A DNA stretch of 64,000 bases from Candidatus Competibacteraceae bacterium (GCA_014879445.1 JACSSC010000039.1:62001-126000), one strand, 5' to 3'; positions 33,997-43,349 are shown, numbered from the stretch's first letter. Made by a program: numbers and translations. Notes: a model not told the origin generated them from the letters alone.

Positions 33997-36900
33997 TTAT
34001 GATTTGCCTTTTCTTCTTTCTTTGATGCCATCTACAATCGAATACACTACGGGTACAAGATATACCGTTAGTATCAGCGATGATATCAGTCCGCCAATGA
34101 TTACCCATGCCAATCCGTTTTTCCATTCGCTCGCTGTTCCTTTTGCCATGGCGATAGGCAACATCCCAAAGGCCATGGCTAATGTCGTCATCAGTATGGG
34201 GCGCATCCTACCCTTACCGGCTTTTATCAATGCTTCTCGGTAATGCATGCCGCCTGCCTTGAGTTGATTAGTGAAGTCAACTATTAAAATGGCATTTTTG
34301 GCTACCAATCCCATCAACATAATCATGCCAAGTAAGGCAAATAAACTGATGTTGCTTAATGAAAGATTTAAGGCCAAAAATGCGCCAATAACGGCTACCG
34401 GTATGGAGAATAAAACTACAAACGGATATATGAAACTATCATATAGCGCTACCATGATGAGATAAATTAGAATAAAGGATATAAGCAATACCGAACCTAA
34501 TGCGCCAAAACTATCATTCTGTCGCTTAATGTCACTGCCCCATGCCATCGTGATTTCTTCAGGCAACGGATGCTGTGTCATATAGCTTTTTACATCGTCG
34601 GCTACCGTGCCTGATGGTCGCCCTAATGCCTCGGCTGTTAGTGTTACCGATGATTGCCTGTCTTTGCGTTCTAGCAATGATGGTGAACTGGCCTGCACTA
34701 CTTCGGCAAATTGCCCAACTTCTATAGCTATACCCATCGGATTGACGATAACAAGATGCTGAACATCTTCATAGTGGGCGCGGCTAAATTCATCCAACCA
34801 TATCCTGATTGGATATTCAGTACCACCCTCTGTGATACTCGCCTCGTCGTTGCCTGCATATGCTGTTCGCAAATTTATCCCCGTTAATGATGCATTTAGC
34901 CCCAGCCGCTGCATCTTGTCATAATCGGGTATAACCTGATACTCCGGACTCCCTTCTTCAACTGATAATCTCACATTATCAGCCCCGGGTATTTCACTTA
35001 TCACCTCTTTTAAATGATGTGCTGTGCGCATTACCAAATTCAAATCTGCACCGCTTAATGTAATCTCAATCGGCGCTGATCGGGGTATTAATCCTAATGT
35101 GGCAATGGAATAGTTGATACCCGGATATTTCTCCGATAGGTCGCTGCGCAATTCTTGCATGTAGGCTTCTGTTGATATATATTTTTTCTTTTCCGACGAC
35201 TTGAGCTGTATGGTAAATTCCGTTTTGTATGACAACCCTACACCCAAACTGCCTATCCCTGTGCCCGGCCCGCCTACATTACTGAAAACGGACTCCACAT
35301 AGGGCGACGACAGTATGTATTGCTCAATTTCATTTGAAATCTGATTGTTTTTCGATAGGGGAGTGGTTTTGTCAAATTCCATGCTCATGCGAAATTTTCC
35401 CTGATCTCCGGTCGAAATCAATTCTTTACCAATAATTCCCTGCTTCATCATGATGCCGGTAAGTGCAAACAGAAAAATTACTATGCCCCCAAATATGAGT
35501 TTATGATTCAAAACCCATTGCAGTTGCCTTCCGTATGCTTCTGTAAAACGGTTAAGCTGATGCTCAAACCACAATAAAAATCGATTGAAAAAATTTGTGG
35601 GCTGCAAATCTTCCTTCTTCCCAATTCGTGAAGCCATCCAAGGGGTAAGCGTAAATCCTACTAATAAGCTAGTAAGCGTGGATGTAATCACAACCACCGA
35701 AAATTGCCTGAGCATATCGGCTACAAATACTTCAAGAAATAGAATCGGGAAAAATACGACTACGTCAACCAATGTAATGGATAAGGCCGAAAATCCAATC
35801 TCCATCCTGCCATCCATGGCTGCTTTTTTCTTCTCTTTTCCCATGTCTAAATGCCGCTGTATATTCTCCAATACTACTGTAGCATCGTCAACAAGTATTC
35901 CTATGATTAACGACATGGCCAATAGCGTCATCAGGTTGAGGGTGTATCCAAGTAACCACATTACGGCAAATGCGGTAACCAGTGATGTGGGTATAGCAAC
36001 CAATACAATGAGTGAGTTTCTGAAGCTGCGAAGAAACAATAGCATCACAATGGATACTAATATGACAGCTAAAATCAAATCAAATACAACCGAATTTACG
36101 GCCGCTATCGTGTTGTCCGTACTGTCATCTGCTATGATGAATTTTACTTCCTGTTCTGCATGCTGATTTTCTATCTTGCTGAGGGTTTTTCTTACTTCTT
36201 TTGATACATCTACGGCATTCGCATCACCTTGCTTTTTTATCAGCAATCCAATCCCATCTTTGCCGTTGTATCTGCTGTACGACCCAACCTCTCGGATGGT
36301 GTCGGTTACTGTTGCTACATCTTTTACATATATCGGGCTGCCCGGCACAGGCATGCCTATTTGTACATGCTCGATATCATATACCGAGGTGTATTTTCCT
36401 GTTAATCGAACCGAATTACGCTCGTCTGAGGTTTGCACCTTGCCTGATGGTATATCCATGCCCGAACGCTTAATGGATTCGGTCAGTTGAAGCATGGATA
36501 CTTTGTAATGTCGTAGCTTGTCAGGGTCTGCTTTTACCTGTATTTCGCGTTCATTCCCTCCCAACATGGTAATCTCTGCCACACCTTTGATTTGTTGTAT
36601 CTGTGGCAAAAAATCGTCTTTCATGCGCTGGTAAAATTCTTTGGCCGGCATGTTGCCGGTGGCGCTCACCGACATGATGGGCAAATCGTTGGGCGATACT
36701 TTGCTCATTACTGGATTCTGAATGTCTGCCGGCAAATCTTTGCGTATGTTGTCAATGTAACGCTGCGCATCCTGCATCGTCTTGTCTAAGTCGGTACCAT
36801 ATTTCAAATTGGCTATGACTACCGACGCATTCGGCAGCGATTTGGTTACGATATAATCTACTCCCTCCAAATTCGCCAACGCATCTTCTATCTTTCTCGA

Positions 36901-37089
36901 TACTGATGTCTCTACTTCCTGAGGGTCAGCCCCAGGATATCCCGTTTTTATTACTACCACCGGCTGATTAAAGTCGGGCATGAGTTCATAACTCAGATTC
37001 TTGTACCCTATATACCCCAATAGGATAAAGATACTGAATAATACAATGATGAGTGAGGGTCGCCTGATAGATATTTCGGTTATGTTCAT
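33997..37089 (-). CDS. RND efflux transporter permease (HAE-1 type)
   Basis: This 1030-residue inner-membrane transporter is the proton-driven pump of a tripartite system. It starts with the typical first helix (ISIRRPSLIIVLFSIFILLGYIGYKNL) and has two large periplasmic loops. The helix 4 motif LLAMSLIIGILVDDATVVLENI near residue 400 carries the paired Asp for proton relay. LFALLGMIMLMGLVAKNAILIVDFTNQ near 920 and GKGRMRPILMTTLAMAFGMLPIAMA near 955 follow. It is of the hydrophobe/amphiphile (AcrB/MdtB) kind rather than the CusA heavy-metal kind. The operon order is TetR ... TolC, adaptor, permease. Its substrate cannot be read from sequence. Confidence 0.92.
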   Translation of the reverse strand: MNITEISIRRPSLIIVLFSIFILLGYIGYKNLSYELMPDFNQPVVVIKTGYPGADPQEVETSVSRKIEDALANLEGVDYIVTKSLPNASVVIANLKYGTDLDKTMQDAQRYIDNIRKDLPADIQNPVMSKVSPNDLPIMSVSATGNMPAKEFYQRMKDDFLPQIQQIKGVAEITMLGGNEREIQVKADPDKLRHYKVSMLQLTESIKRSGMDIPSGKVQTSDERNSVRLTGKYTSVYDIEHVQIGMPVPGSPIYVKDVATVTDTIREVGSYSRYNGKDGIGLLIKKQGDANAVDVSKEVRKTLSKIENQHAEQEVKFIIADDSTDNTIAAVNSVVFDLILAVILVSIVMLLFLRSFRNSLIVLVAIPTSLVTAFAVMWLLGYTLNLMTLLAMSLIIGILVDDATVVLENIQRHLDMGKEKKKAAMDGRMEIGFSALSITLVDVVVFFPILFLEVFVADMLRQFSVVVITSTLTSLLVGFTLTPWMASRIGKKEDLQPTNFFNRFLLWFEHQLNRFTEAYGRQLQWVLNHKLIFGGIVIFLFALTGIMMKQGIIGKELISTGDQGKFRMSMEFDKTTPLSKNNQISNEIEQYILSSPYVESVFSNVGGPGTGIGSLGVGLSYKTEFTIQLKSSEKKKYISTEAYMQELRSDLSEKYPGINYSIATLGLIPRSAPIEITLSGADLNLVMRTAHHLKEVISEIPGADNVRLSVEEGSPEYQVIPDYDKMQRLGLNASLTGINLRTAYAGNDEASITEGGTEYPIRIWLDEFSRAHYEDVQHLVIVNPMGIAIEVGQFAEVVQASSPSLLERKDRQSSVTLTAEALGRPSGTVADDVKSYMTQHPLPEEITMAWGSDIKRQNDSFGALGSVLLISFILIYLIMVALYDSFIYPFVVLFSIPVAVIGAFLALNLSLSNISLFALLGMIMLMGLVAKNAILIVDFTNQLKAGGMHYREALIKAGKGRMRPILMTTLAMAFGMLPIAMAKGTASEWKNGLAWVIIGGLISSLILTVYLVPVVYSIVDGIKERRKGKS

Positions 37090-37121
37090 ATTCCTTTTTT
37101 TGAGTGCATCTTCGTTTATTC

Positions 37122-38201
37122 TTAATTTCTTTCGGCAGGTCTAACGGATGCGCCTTCATACAGATTCATATATCCTCCTGTTATGATGATGTCACCCGAC
37201 GATAATCCTGATGATATGATAACCTGGTTTTTGATTCGCTGCTCTATTCGAACCATTCGCAATACGGCCTTCCCGTTTTCTATAACATACACCTGAGTAC
37301 TCGAACCACTACCCGATATGCTTGATGCCGGTATGCTGATCTTCTTTTCTGTTGACGATATTCCCGTATGCACAGTCCCAAACATGCCTGCTTTTATTTC
37401 CATCTCTTTAGTGTTGGCTACTCTAAACTGCACCGGAAAACTATTGCCCTGATTCGATTTGCTGCCTGTCATGCTTACTTTGCCCTCTAACTTCCAATCC
37501 GGATATACATCAGCTGTTATTTGATGCAAATCGCCTACGTGGAACTGTGTTATCTTTTTCTCTGGTACCCATATGGTAAATCGCAAATGACTTATATCCG
37601 TAATCTGCATCACCGGTACGCCAGGCGCTGCATATGCACCAACTTCTGTTAGCTTTTGTGTTACAATACCCGAAAATGGTGCCGTAATCGTGGTCTTAGC
37701 TATTTGTTCGCGTAATGTGTTGCGCTGTACAATGGCAGTGGCTAACCCCAACTCCGCCTTCTCTAATTGAACGCCTTGTATAGCGTCTGCTGCCGCTAAT
37801 ATTTTGTATCGCTTTACATCGGCTTCTAATGATGCAATCTGTAATTCTACACTCTCTAACTGAAGTTTGAGCAGTGTGTTGTCGAGCTGAACCAACGGCT
37901 TGCCCTTCTCTACACGGTCGCCGAATTCTGCATATACGGCTGTTACTTTTCCCTGTACCTCTGCGCTAATCTTACTTTCTCTATCGGGCTCAAATGTGCC
38001 ACTGTAATCATGCGCATGCAGCACATCTCGCATCCTTACGGTATCTACCGGCACTATCATCTCCTGCGCCTTGTCGTATTGATAAACTCTCGATACCGTT
38101 TTTTCTTTGTTCATCTTCAATCGCAATACAATCCCTATTATCATTACGACCGGAATAATAAGCCATAAAATTTTTCTATTTATTCTTCTTTTGGTTTTCA
38201 T
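37122..38201 (-). CDS. RND efflux periplasmic adaptor (membrane fusion protein)
   Basis: This 359-residue protein has an N-terminal membrane segment (KILWLIIPVVMIIGIVLRL). It has a split lipoyl-like domain (SAEVQGKVTAVYAEFGDRVEKGKPLVQL, then ITAPFSGIVTQKLTEVGAYAAPGVP) around an alpha-hairpin, followed by beta-barrel and membrane-proximal domains. This is the HlyD/AcrA architecture that bridges the RND pump and the outer-membrane channel. The first residues are basic (MKTKRRINRK), giving the anchor an inside-positive orientation. It lies 2 bases after the TolC gene stop and 32 bases before the RND start. Confidence 0.9.
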   Translation of the reverse strand: MKTKRRINRKILWLIIPVVMIIGIVLRLKMNKEKTVSRVYQYDKAQEMIVPVDTVRMRDVLHAHDYSGTFEPDRESKISAEVQGKVTAVYAEFGDRVEKGKPLVQLDNTLLKLQLESVELQIASLEADVKRYKILAAADAIQGVQLEKAELGLATAIVQRNTLREQIAKTTITAPFSGIVTQKLTEVGAYAAPGVPVMQITDISHLRFTIWVPEKKITQFHVGDLHQITADVYPDWKLEGKVSMTGSKSNQGNSFPVQFRVANTKEMEIKAGMFGTVHTGISSTEKKISIPASSISGSGSSTQVYVIENGKAVLRMVRIEQRIKNQVIISSGLSSGDIIITGGYMNLYEGASVRPAERN

Positions 38202-38203
38202 GT

Positions 38204-39535
38204 TTACTTGTTTTGATTGTACAATTTATTTCCTGTTAATCTCTTGAGTTCTATGTCTGATTTTAAGTATTCTATTACTGCATTTACATACGTTTGTTCG
38301 GCTTCTCGTAAACTATTGTCGGACATCAATACATCATTGAGTGATGCCAGCCCTTGTCTGTGTTGTAATAAAACCTGATCGTATAGGGTGGTCGCTAATT
38401 GTATTTGCTTCTTCGCATTCTCCACCGTTTGATATGCTTGCTTGCGCTGCCTTATTGCATTTCCGGTTAGCATTTCATTCTGTTCTATTGATAGCTCAGT
38501 TTGTAGCTTACTGTTCTTTATTTCTGTTTTCTTTTGCTTGATCTTTCGTAGCGTTATCGTGCCATCAAATAAGGGATAGCTAAACTGAACACCGGCAAAT
38601 CCCATTGGGTAAAAGTTGATGAACTCATTCGGCGCTTTATCATATCCCAATCCCATTGCTCCATACGTGGCATACATGGATAGCGATGGCAAATATGATA
38701 GCTTCAATGCCTTTAGTTCTGTTTGCAATCGCTTCTCCAGTATCTTGGCTATTTGTATTTCGGTTGTTTCATGCCTCGAATAATCACCCGACTCAAATAC
38801 GCTACCTAACTTTTCTACTTTTATCTCCCGACTCATCTCTATGCCCATCGTAAATAGCATAGCCGATATTACTTGCTCATATCTGTTTGATACGATTTCC
38901 TTCTGGGTGTTTAGTTGCGATATTTGTAATTCAATCTTCCCTACATCGCTTCTCTTAGCCATCTGCTGCGCTTGCAAACTACTCACAATTGTCAATAACT
39001 TCTTCATGTTTGCTATGCTGCTGTCTATATACCCAACCTGATATTCCAATGCTTGTGCATTGTAATACAATTGATGCATGTCGAACAAAAGTTGCTCCTC
39101 TGATTTTTGATATTGCAGCTTGCTGAGATCTATCCCTACTCTACTTCCCTCTATGCCACCAATCAGTTGCGGATTGAAGATCGGCATCGCTATCTGCCCA
39201 TTGAAATTTAGGTTGTGCTGTACCCCAAACTGTACTTCTTTAAATTGCCCATCAGGCCCGCCAAATACTGATAACGGCATGAGCTGATAGGGCAAATCAA
39301 TATAATATTTGTAATCAGCATTCCCCTGTATCTTAGGTATGAAACCGGCCTTCGCTTCTTTGTTCTTTTGCTCGCTAATCTCTATCCCGTTTCTCGATAT
39401 TTCTAATGGCTTGTTATGCGCTATTGCTGTGTCCAAACATTGTTTTAAACTCCAGCTTTGCGACCATACTGATTGCCCACTCCATGCTATTAGCATGATG
39501 AGAATTTTTGCTTGTTTGTGAGTATTTACTAACAT
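38204..39535 (-). CDS. TolC-family outer-membrane efflux channel
   Basis: This 443-residue protein has a signal peptide ending near SVWSQ (residue 25) and long amphipathic coiled helices of the outer-membrane efflux protein family. Examples are WSLKQCLDTAIAHNKPLEISRNGIEISEQKNKEAKAGF-type heptads early and AIRQRKQAYQTVENAKKQIQLATTLYDQVLLQHRQGLASLNDVL late, here cited by their key residues only. The final HRQGLASLNDVLMSDN is typical of TolC repeats. It forms the exit duct for the adjacent RND pump. It lies 20 bases after the small membrane protein gene on the same strand. Confidence 0.88.
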   Translation of the reverse strand: MLVNTHKQAKILIMLIAWSGQSVWSQSWSLKQCLDTAIAHNKPLEISRNGIEISEQKNKEAKAGFIPKIQGNADYKYYIDLPYQLMPLSVFGGPDGQFKEVQFGVQHNLNFNGQIAMPIFNPQLIGGIEGSRVGIDLSKLQYQKSEEQLLFDMHQLYYNAQALEYQVGYIDSSIANMKKLLTIVSSLQAQQMAKRSDVGKIELQISQLNTQKEIVSNRYEQVISAMLFTMGIEMSREIKVEKLGSVFESGDYSRHETTEIQIAKILEKRLQTELKALKLSYLPSLSMYATYGAMGLGYDKAPNEFINFYPMGFAGVQFSYPLFDGTITLRKIKQKKTEIKNSKLQTELSIEQNEMLTGNAIRQRKQAYQTVENAKKQIQLATTLYDQVLLQHRQGLASLNDVLMSDNSLREAEQTYVNAVIEYLKSDIELKRLTGNKLYNQNK

Positions 39536-39555
39536 AATGATATAAATTTTTTTAA

Positions 39556-40041
39556 TTAATCGTCATCCGTTTCTTGTGTCGTATGCCCGCCTGATTGCAC
39601 TTGACTGCTCTTTTCCGGATGCCTTATATGCCCACCTGTATTTCCTACATAATAACTAAGCAATACACTCAGCAGCGAGATAAATATAACAGCCCAAACG
39701 GTATATCTAGCCACTTTCCATTTTAGCCAATGTGCGGTTAGCGTAAATGCTGCAACAAGCAACAGCGCCATTTGAATCATAAAATAGGGCTTGGCGGCTT
39801 CTTCATGGGCCTCAATGTCAGATTCTGATATGCCCGCTATCTGCGCTACTGTATCTTCTGATAATTCGCCCGAAAATAATACAGGAACTGTTGTCATGGC
39901 CGAAATCAGAAGTATAATCAATGCTGCAACTTTAACTCCTTGACTTCTAAATAGCACACTGCCCACAAGTGTCAAAAATCCTATAAAGGTGCCAACAATG
40001 GGCACGTGGGTCAACATTAAATGTACTTGTACAGGGTTCAT
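39556..40041 (-). CDS. DUF2231-like small membrane protein
   Basis: This 161-residue protein has four predicted membrane helices. The first holds HLMLTHVPIVGTFIGF, the His-rich start typical of DUF2231-type proteins. Later helices are VKVAALIILLISAMTTVPVLF, FMIQMALLLVAAFTLTAHWL and YTVWAVIFISLLSVLLSYYV. His residues at both ends of helices (HLMLTH, GGHIRHPE) could bind haem or metal. In other genomes such proteins accompany cytochromes, which fits the c-type cytochrome gene 6 bases upstream. A short acidic, His-containing tail follows. Function unknown. Confidence 0.65.
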   Translation of the reverse strand: MNPVQVHLMLTHVPIVGTFIGFLTLVGSVLFRSQGVKVAALIILLISAMTTVPVLFSGELSEDTVAQIAGISESDIEAHEEAAKPYFMIQMALLLVAAFTLTAHWLKWKVARYTVWAVIFISLLSVLLSYYVGNTGGHIRHPEKSSQVQSGGHTTQETDDD

Positions 40042-40047
40042 CGTTTG

Positions 40048-41058
40048 CTATTTTTTCATTTCTACTACAAAAATTCCTCGTATCTGATTTTCTCCATACC
40101 CATACGCTTTATCATGCGGATACAATCGCTTCAAATTTGTCCATGTCGCCGGCAATATGTCTTTGTCGGGCTGACCGTGACACTGCAAACACATCTTGTT
40201 TGTTTCTATGCCATAATATGCCAAAACTTTATTCCCTTTGTCGGTAATCAGAGGTGCCGGCTTTTCGCCTTTGGCATAAGCTTCTTTCAATGTGCGTATG
40301 TATGCAAGCTCTTCTTCATTGGCCTGATTCTGCTGATTGCGCGGATTGTCACTCACCCTCTTTACCGTTGCGTTGAAACGATTCGCCATGCTATCTGTTA
40401 AGTGTAATGCTCTTGTATTGCAAAATTCTACAGCCCCGGGCGCTCCCCTCTCTTGTATCGCCGCCAACAGATTCTTTCCTAATTCAGATTTGGTGCCATT
40501 CGCTATGTTTCTTCCTATATCTTCATAATTGATTTCTCCTTCTTCCGTTTGTGGCAAATTCTTATACGCATCCCATGTATCATACCATGCATCTGATGCC
40601 AAATCGTTTTCATATATGTATTCAGCCATCAACGCCAAATCCTCTTGCTTAAAACTTAGCTTTGGCATAACCCCAAAATTGCGCACAGCCCCCGGCATAA
40701 TGGATAATTCTTCCGATGGATTGTTTACATAGGCAACAATGCGACCTATAAAATCTTCTCGCTTCACATCATCTGTATAATAATGTTGGCGTATCTTAAA
40801 CATGGGCGGTGCTACTCTTACTTCGCTCTGCATGTCGGGATTGTGACACGAAAAACAGTTGCTTTGCAACAACGCCAACGCCTTGTTGTTTTCTGTTGCA
40901 CTCAACTTCTTCTCCATACCTGCCGGCTTTTGTTCTTCTATTGCATGATGTTGGCAATCGTGTGGCCGGCTCGTTCGGCATCCATCTATCAATATAACTA
41001 CCATCAACACCATGAATATTAGGCCTGCTATGCGTGTATGTTTCTGTGCTGTATTCAT
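40048..41058 (-). CDS. c-type cytochrome with DUF3365 (Tll0287-like) domain
   Basis: This 336-residue protein starts with a lipoprotein-type signal ending at DGC (residue 27). Two haem motifs are present. NCFSCHNPDM near residue 73 begins a class I cytochrome c-like domain, with FGVMPKLSF supplying the Met ligand region near residue 130. MCLQCHGQPD near residue 295 belongs to the DUF3365 domain, which spans about 180-336 and includes EFCNTRALHLTDSMANRF. DUF3365 proteins are haem-binding sensors or electron carriers, as in cyanobacterial Tll0287. It sits in an operon with an RND pump, a His-rich lipoprotein and a DUF2231-like protein, and overlaps the upstream lipoprotein gene by one base. Confidence 0.8.
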   Translation of the reverse strand: MNTAQKHTRIAGLIFMVLMVVILIDGCRTSRPHDCQHHAIEEQKPAGMEKKLSATENNKALALLQSNCFSCHNPDMQSEVRVAPPMFKIRQHYYTDDVKREDFIGRIVAYVNNPSEELSIMPGAVRNFGVMPKLSFKQEDLALMAEYIYENDLASDAWYDTWDAYKNLPQTEEGEINYEDIGRNIANGTKSELGKNLLAAIQERGAPGAVEFCNTRALHLTDSMANRFNATVKRVSDNPRNQQNQANEEELAYIRTLKEAYAKGEKPAPLITDKGNKVLAYYGIETNKMCLQCHGQPDKDILPATWTNLKRLYPHDKAYGYGENQIRGIFVVEMKK

Positions 41059-41534
41059 TATTCAAAATAGGTGTTAAATCGCTCAAATGATGCTTTCAAT
41101 TCTTTTACATGTTCTCCTTTTTCTTCTACGCTTGATGCATGGGCAAAGGCATCTACCAAATCAATGTAGGGCAGCAGCCATTTATGCAATTCATCGTGGG
41201 CCTGCCCCTCCATGGTGCAGTTCGATGTCAGTAAATCCAAATGTTGTTTTAGCGAGGTGGCCAATGCATTGTATTCATTATCTCTATGCCCCGAAAATGC
41301 CTGTAGCTCTTTTTCCATGTTGCGTATATGCACCATCATTGGCGCATCTACTACCCATTTCTTTCCATCCAACAATACAATTTCTTCATGCTCATGGTCG
41401 TGATCATGCATGGCTTGTTGCTCTACTTGCATCGTGTCTAATTTGTCCTTGTCTTCAACCGAACCTCCTGTTCTGCCACACGAAAACAGGGTGTAGGCAA
41501 TAAGTGCGGTGGCTGCCAATCGTGTTTTATTCAT
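41058..41534 (-). CDS. His-rich lipoprotein
   Basis: This 158-residue protein has a lipoprotein signal (ATALIAYTLFSCGRTGG; lipid Cys at residue 19). Next comes an acidic linker holding HDHDHEHEE around residues 43-51, a likely Zn, Ni or Cu binding stretch. The rest is helical and includes one further Cys (LTSNCTMEGQAHDELHKWL), with His residues that could form a four-helix bundle metal site. I do not recognise the family. It overlaps the next gene by 1 base and the membrane-protein gene upstream by 8 bases. The context with a cytochrome suggests a metal- or haem-related envelope function. Confidence 0.6.
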   Translation of the reverse strand: MNKTRLAATALIAYTLFSCGRTGGSVEDKDKLDTMQVEQQAMHDHDHEHEEIVLLDGKKWVVDAPMMVHIRNMEKELQAFSGHRDNEYNALATSLKQHLDLLTSNCTMEGQAHDELHKWLLPYIDLVDAFAHASSVEEKGEHVKELKASFERFNTYFE

Positions 41535-41916
41535 GCTTTTTTCTTTTTAATGTAATGTAGGTTGATAGGGTCATAATCGAACTAAATACCATCCTGAATA
41601 TCATGGCCCGAATGGTCTCTTCTTCATATAGCCCCCCACGTCCTATATGTATCTGCAACGCAACAAAGGCAAGTACTAAAACCAATGTGATAAAGGCAAG
41701 CAACTTGTATGTCCATGGCTCATTACGATTATATCCGTATGCTGCTATAATGTAAAGTACCCCACATATCAAATTGGTGATGACAATAAATTGTACATTA
41801 TTGGCATCTTCTCCATGCAACTGAAATAAATCAAGCAATACCCCCGAAGTAAGTATTACCGATAACAAGCCAAATGCGGTAAGAAGTGTTATTAATATGA
41901 TTCGAAAAGTTTTCAT
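41527..41916 (-). CDS. Small membrane protein, four helices
   Basis: This 129-residue protein has four predicted membrane helices covering most of its length (ILITLLTAFGLLSVILTSGVLL, FIVITNLICGVLYIIAAYGY, LLAFITLVLVLAFVALQIHIG, MVFSSIMTLSTYITL). The tail is basic (KRKKHE). No family motif is recognised. It lies 5 bases after the MOSC gene and overlaps the lipoprotein gene by 8 bases, so it belongs to the same operon. It may serve the neighbouring cytochrome, but nothing in the sequence shows this. Confidence 0.55.
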   Translation of the reverse strand: MKTFRIILITLLTAFGLLSVILTSGVLLDLFQLHGEDANNVQFIVITNLICGVLYIIAAYGYNRNEPWTYKLLAFITLVLVLAFVALQIHIGRGGLYEEETIRAMIFRMVFSSIMTLSTYITLKRKKHE

Positions 41917-41921
41917 GCAAT

Positions 41922-42581
41922 TTATTCTGTCTTGTTTATGTATTTCTTCAATATATATTGTTTCATCTTCTCCGGCAATACTGAATCTTGTATGGCTTTT
42001 TGTATCATCTCCTCGTCCGCCTGCTCAGCATATAACAACGCAAAGATAGCTGCTACACTCAGCCCGCTTGCTCCTTGTTCCAGCATCTGCATCTTGTCGC
42101 CCGGTTTTACATGCCCCGCTTCAAGCACTTTTACATATATACCCGGATATCTGCTGCGCCTAAATTGATCGGGCATTCCATCATCGTTAAATCGTATGCC
42201 CATCTTGTAGCACGGCTGCCTTGGCTGCGTAACCTGTACCTTGGCATCTCCTATGCGATAGATGTCTCCAATCCATATCTCCGACTCTTTCAGTCCATCC
42301 ACCGTCAGGTTTTCGCCAAACATACCCGGCTCAAATTTTAGTGCCGGAAATCGCGACTCCCAATAGGCATAGTTTTCCGTACCATATAGATAACAACTTT
42401 TATTCTCTCCCCCATGATGAACCTTGTCATATACCGTATCGCCAATTACTCCATCGGCACTAAGCCATATACCATCCGCTTGCGGCTCTTTGTAATACCC
42501 CGTAGTCTCCTCCTTCCCCGCATACTCGATGCTGCGTGGCCGCGACTTGTTGGTATATCGTATGGTGTATATCATACTCAT
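41922..42581 (-). CDS. MOSC-domain protein, YiiM-like
   Basis: This 219-residue protein has the MOSC fold, with VHHGGENKSCYLYGTENYAYW, MFGENLTVDGL and the Cys-containing TQPRQPCYKMGIR (about residue 125). A C-terminal helical part follows, as in the YiiM group. MOSC proteins bind the molybdenum cofactor or act in its sulfuration; YiiM confers resistance to base analogues such as 6-N-hydroxylaminopurine. It overlaps the tetR-type gene by 4 bases (ATGA). Its presence in an efflux and cytochrome operon under a TetR regulator suggests a detoxification role. No signal peptide, so it is cytosolic. Confidence 0.88.
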   Translation of the reverse strand: MSMIYTIRYTNKSRPRSIEYAGKEETTGYYKEPQADGIWLSADGVIGDTVYDKVHHGGENKSCYLYGTENYAYWESRFPALKFEPGMFGENLTVDGLKESEIWIGDIYRIGDAKVQVTQPRQPCYKMGIRFNDDGMPDQFRRSRYPGIYVKVLEAGHVKPGDKMQMLEQGASGLSVAAIFALLYAEQADEEMIQKAIQDSVLPEKMKQYILKKYINKTE

Positions 42582-43204
42582 CCCTTTGGCGAAATTAATA
42601 TAATAAGAGATTCTAACATATGGTTGCCCTGCCTCACAATGTCAAACTGAAACGACGATAGTCGCCACTTAAACATCTGTAGCCGAAATGCACCCATCAC
42701 AAAATGTAACATCTCATCTGCCGTTATCTGATTGGTGAATATACCACTACGCTGCCCCTCCATTATCACCGGCATCATGTGCTTCATCTTAATGGCCATA
42801 ATCCGCAATATCGCCTCATTCACCCGCTGGTTGTCTTCTATCAACCCATCGCTGAATACCGCTACCACAAACTGTGGATTCTGCTTGAAAAACTCAAACT
42901 GACGCTGAAATATCTGCAAAAATTTATCCCCCGAATCTATTTTATCATCTCTCGTTATCTCGCTTAAATACATATCCATCCGCCTAGCCAAATAGTTCAA
43001 CATCCCAACCACTATATCTTCCTTCGAGGCAAAATGCCGGTATATAGCACTCTCCGAAAACTTCATCTCCTTCGCCAAGTTTTTTATCGTGAGCCCACTC
43101 ACACCCGATTGCGTAAGGATCTTACCCGCCGCTTCTATAATCTCTAATTGCCTGTCCGATATCTCTACCATATCTCTATTTTCTTTCACAAATATAAAAT
43201 TCAT
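42578..43204 (-). CDS. TetR/AcrR family transcriptional regulator
   Basis: This 208-residue protein has an N-terminal helix-turn-helix (IIEAAGKILTQSGVSGLTIKNLAKEM, then SESAIYRHFASKEDIVVGML; key residues cited) and a helical ligand-binding C-terminal domain. It is most likely a repressor of the operon it heads, which includes the MOSC, cytochrome and RND efflux genes. The start may be ATG at 43204 or the later in-frame ATG at 43171, where the HTH domain proper begins. A palindrome and a -7 box lie within 60 bases upstream, fitting autoregulation. The inducing ligand is unknown. Confidence 0.88.
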   Translation of the reverse strand: MNFIFVKENRDMVEISDRQLEIIEAAGKILTQSGVSGLTIKNLAKEMKFSESAIYRHFASKEDIVVGMLNYLARRMDMYLSEITRDDKIDSGDKFLQIFQRQFEFFKQNPQFVVAVFSDGLIEDNQRVNEAILRIMAIKMKHMMPVIMEGQRSGIFTNQITADEMLHFVMGAFRLQMFKWRLSSFQFDIVRQGNHMLESLIILISPKG

Positions 43205-43236
43205 ACAATATTATTATTCAATCTTTTTTTACGTAT

Positions 43237-43248
43237 GTGAATATTCAC
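43237..43248. promoter_or_regulatory. Probable TetR-type operator palindrome
   Basis: GTGAATATTCAC is a perfect 12-base palindrome, and TCA on one side extends it imperfectly. It lies between the -7 box at 43252-43259 and the regulator start, covering the expected transcription start. Repressor binding there would block the operon. Confidence 0.5.
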
Positions 43249-43251
43249 TCA

Positions 43252-43259
43252 CAAAGTTA
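43252..43259 (-). promoter_or_regulatory. -7 promoter box for the TetR-efflux operon
   Basis: CAAAGTTA on the plus strand reads TAACTTTG on the minus strand (TAnnTTTG). It is the only good match between the regulator gene and the GC-rich repeat. Confidence 0.5.
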
Positions 43260-43349
43260 ACTGCTTTATTCTAAATCGCCATATTCTCAACACGAAAAAA
43301 TGTTAATATCAAGTCAATGTCCTGTATTCGAGTATGTTGTAATATGTAT

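Noticed and set aside
35585..36166. A 193-residue plus-strand open frame
   Set aside because: It is antisense to the RND permease, rich in Ser/Thr/Asn as expected for a shadow of membrane helices, and matches nothing.
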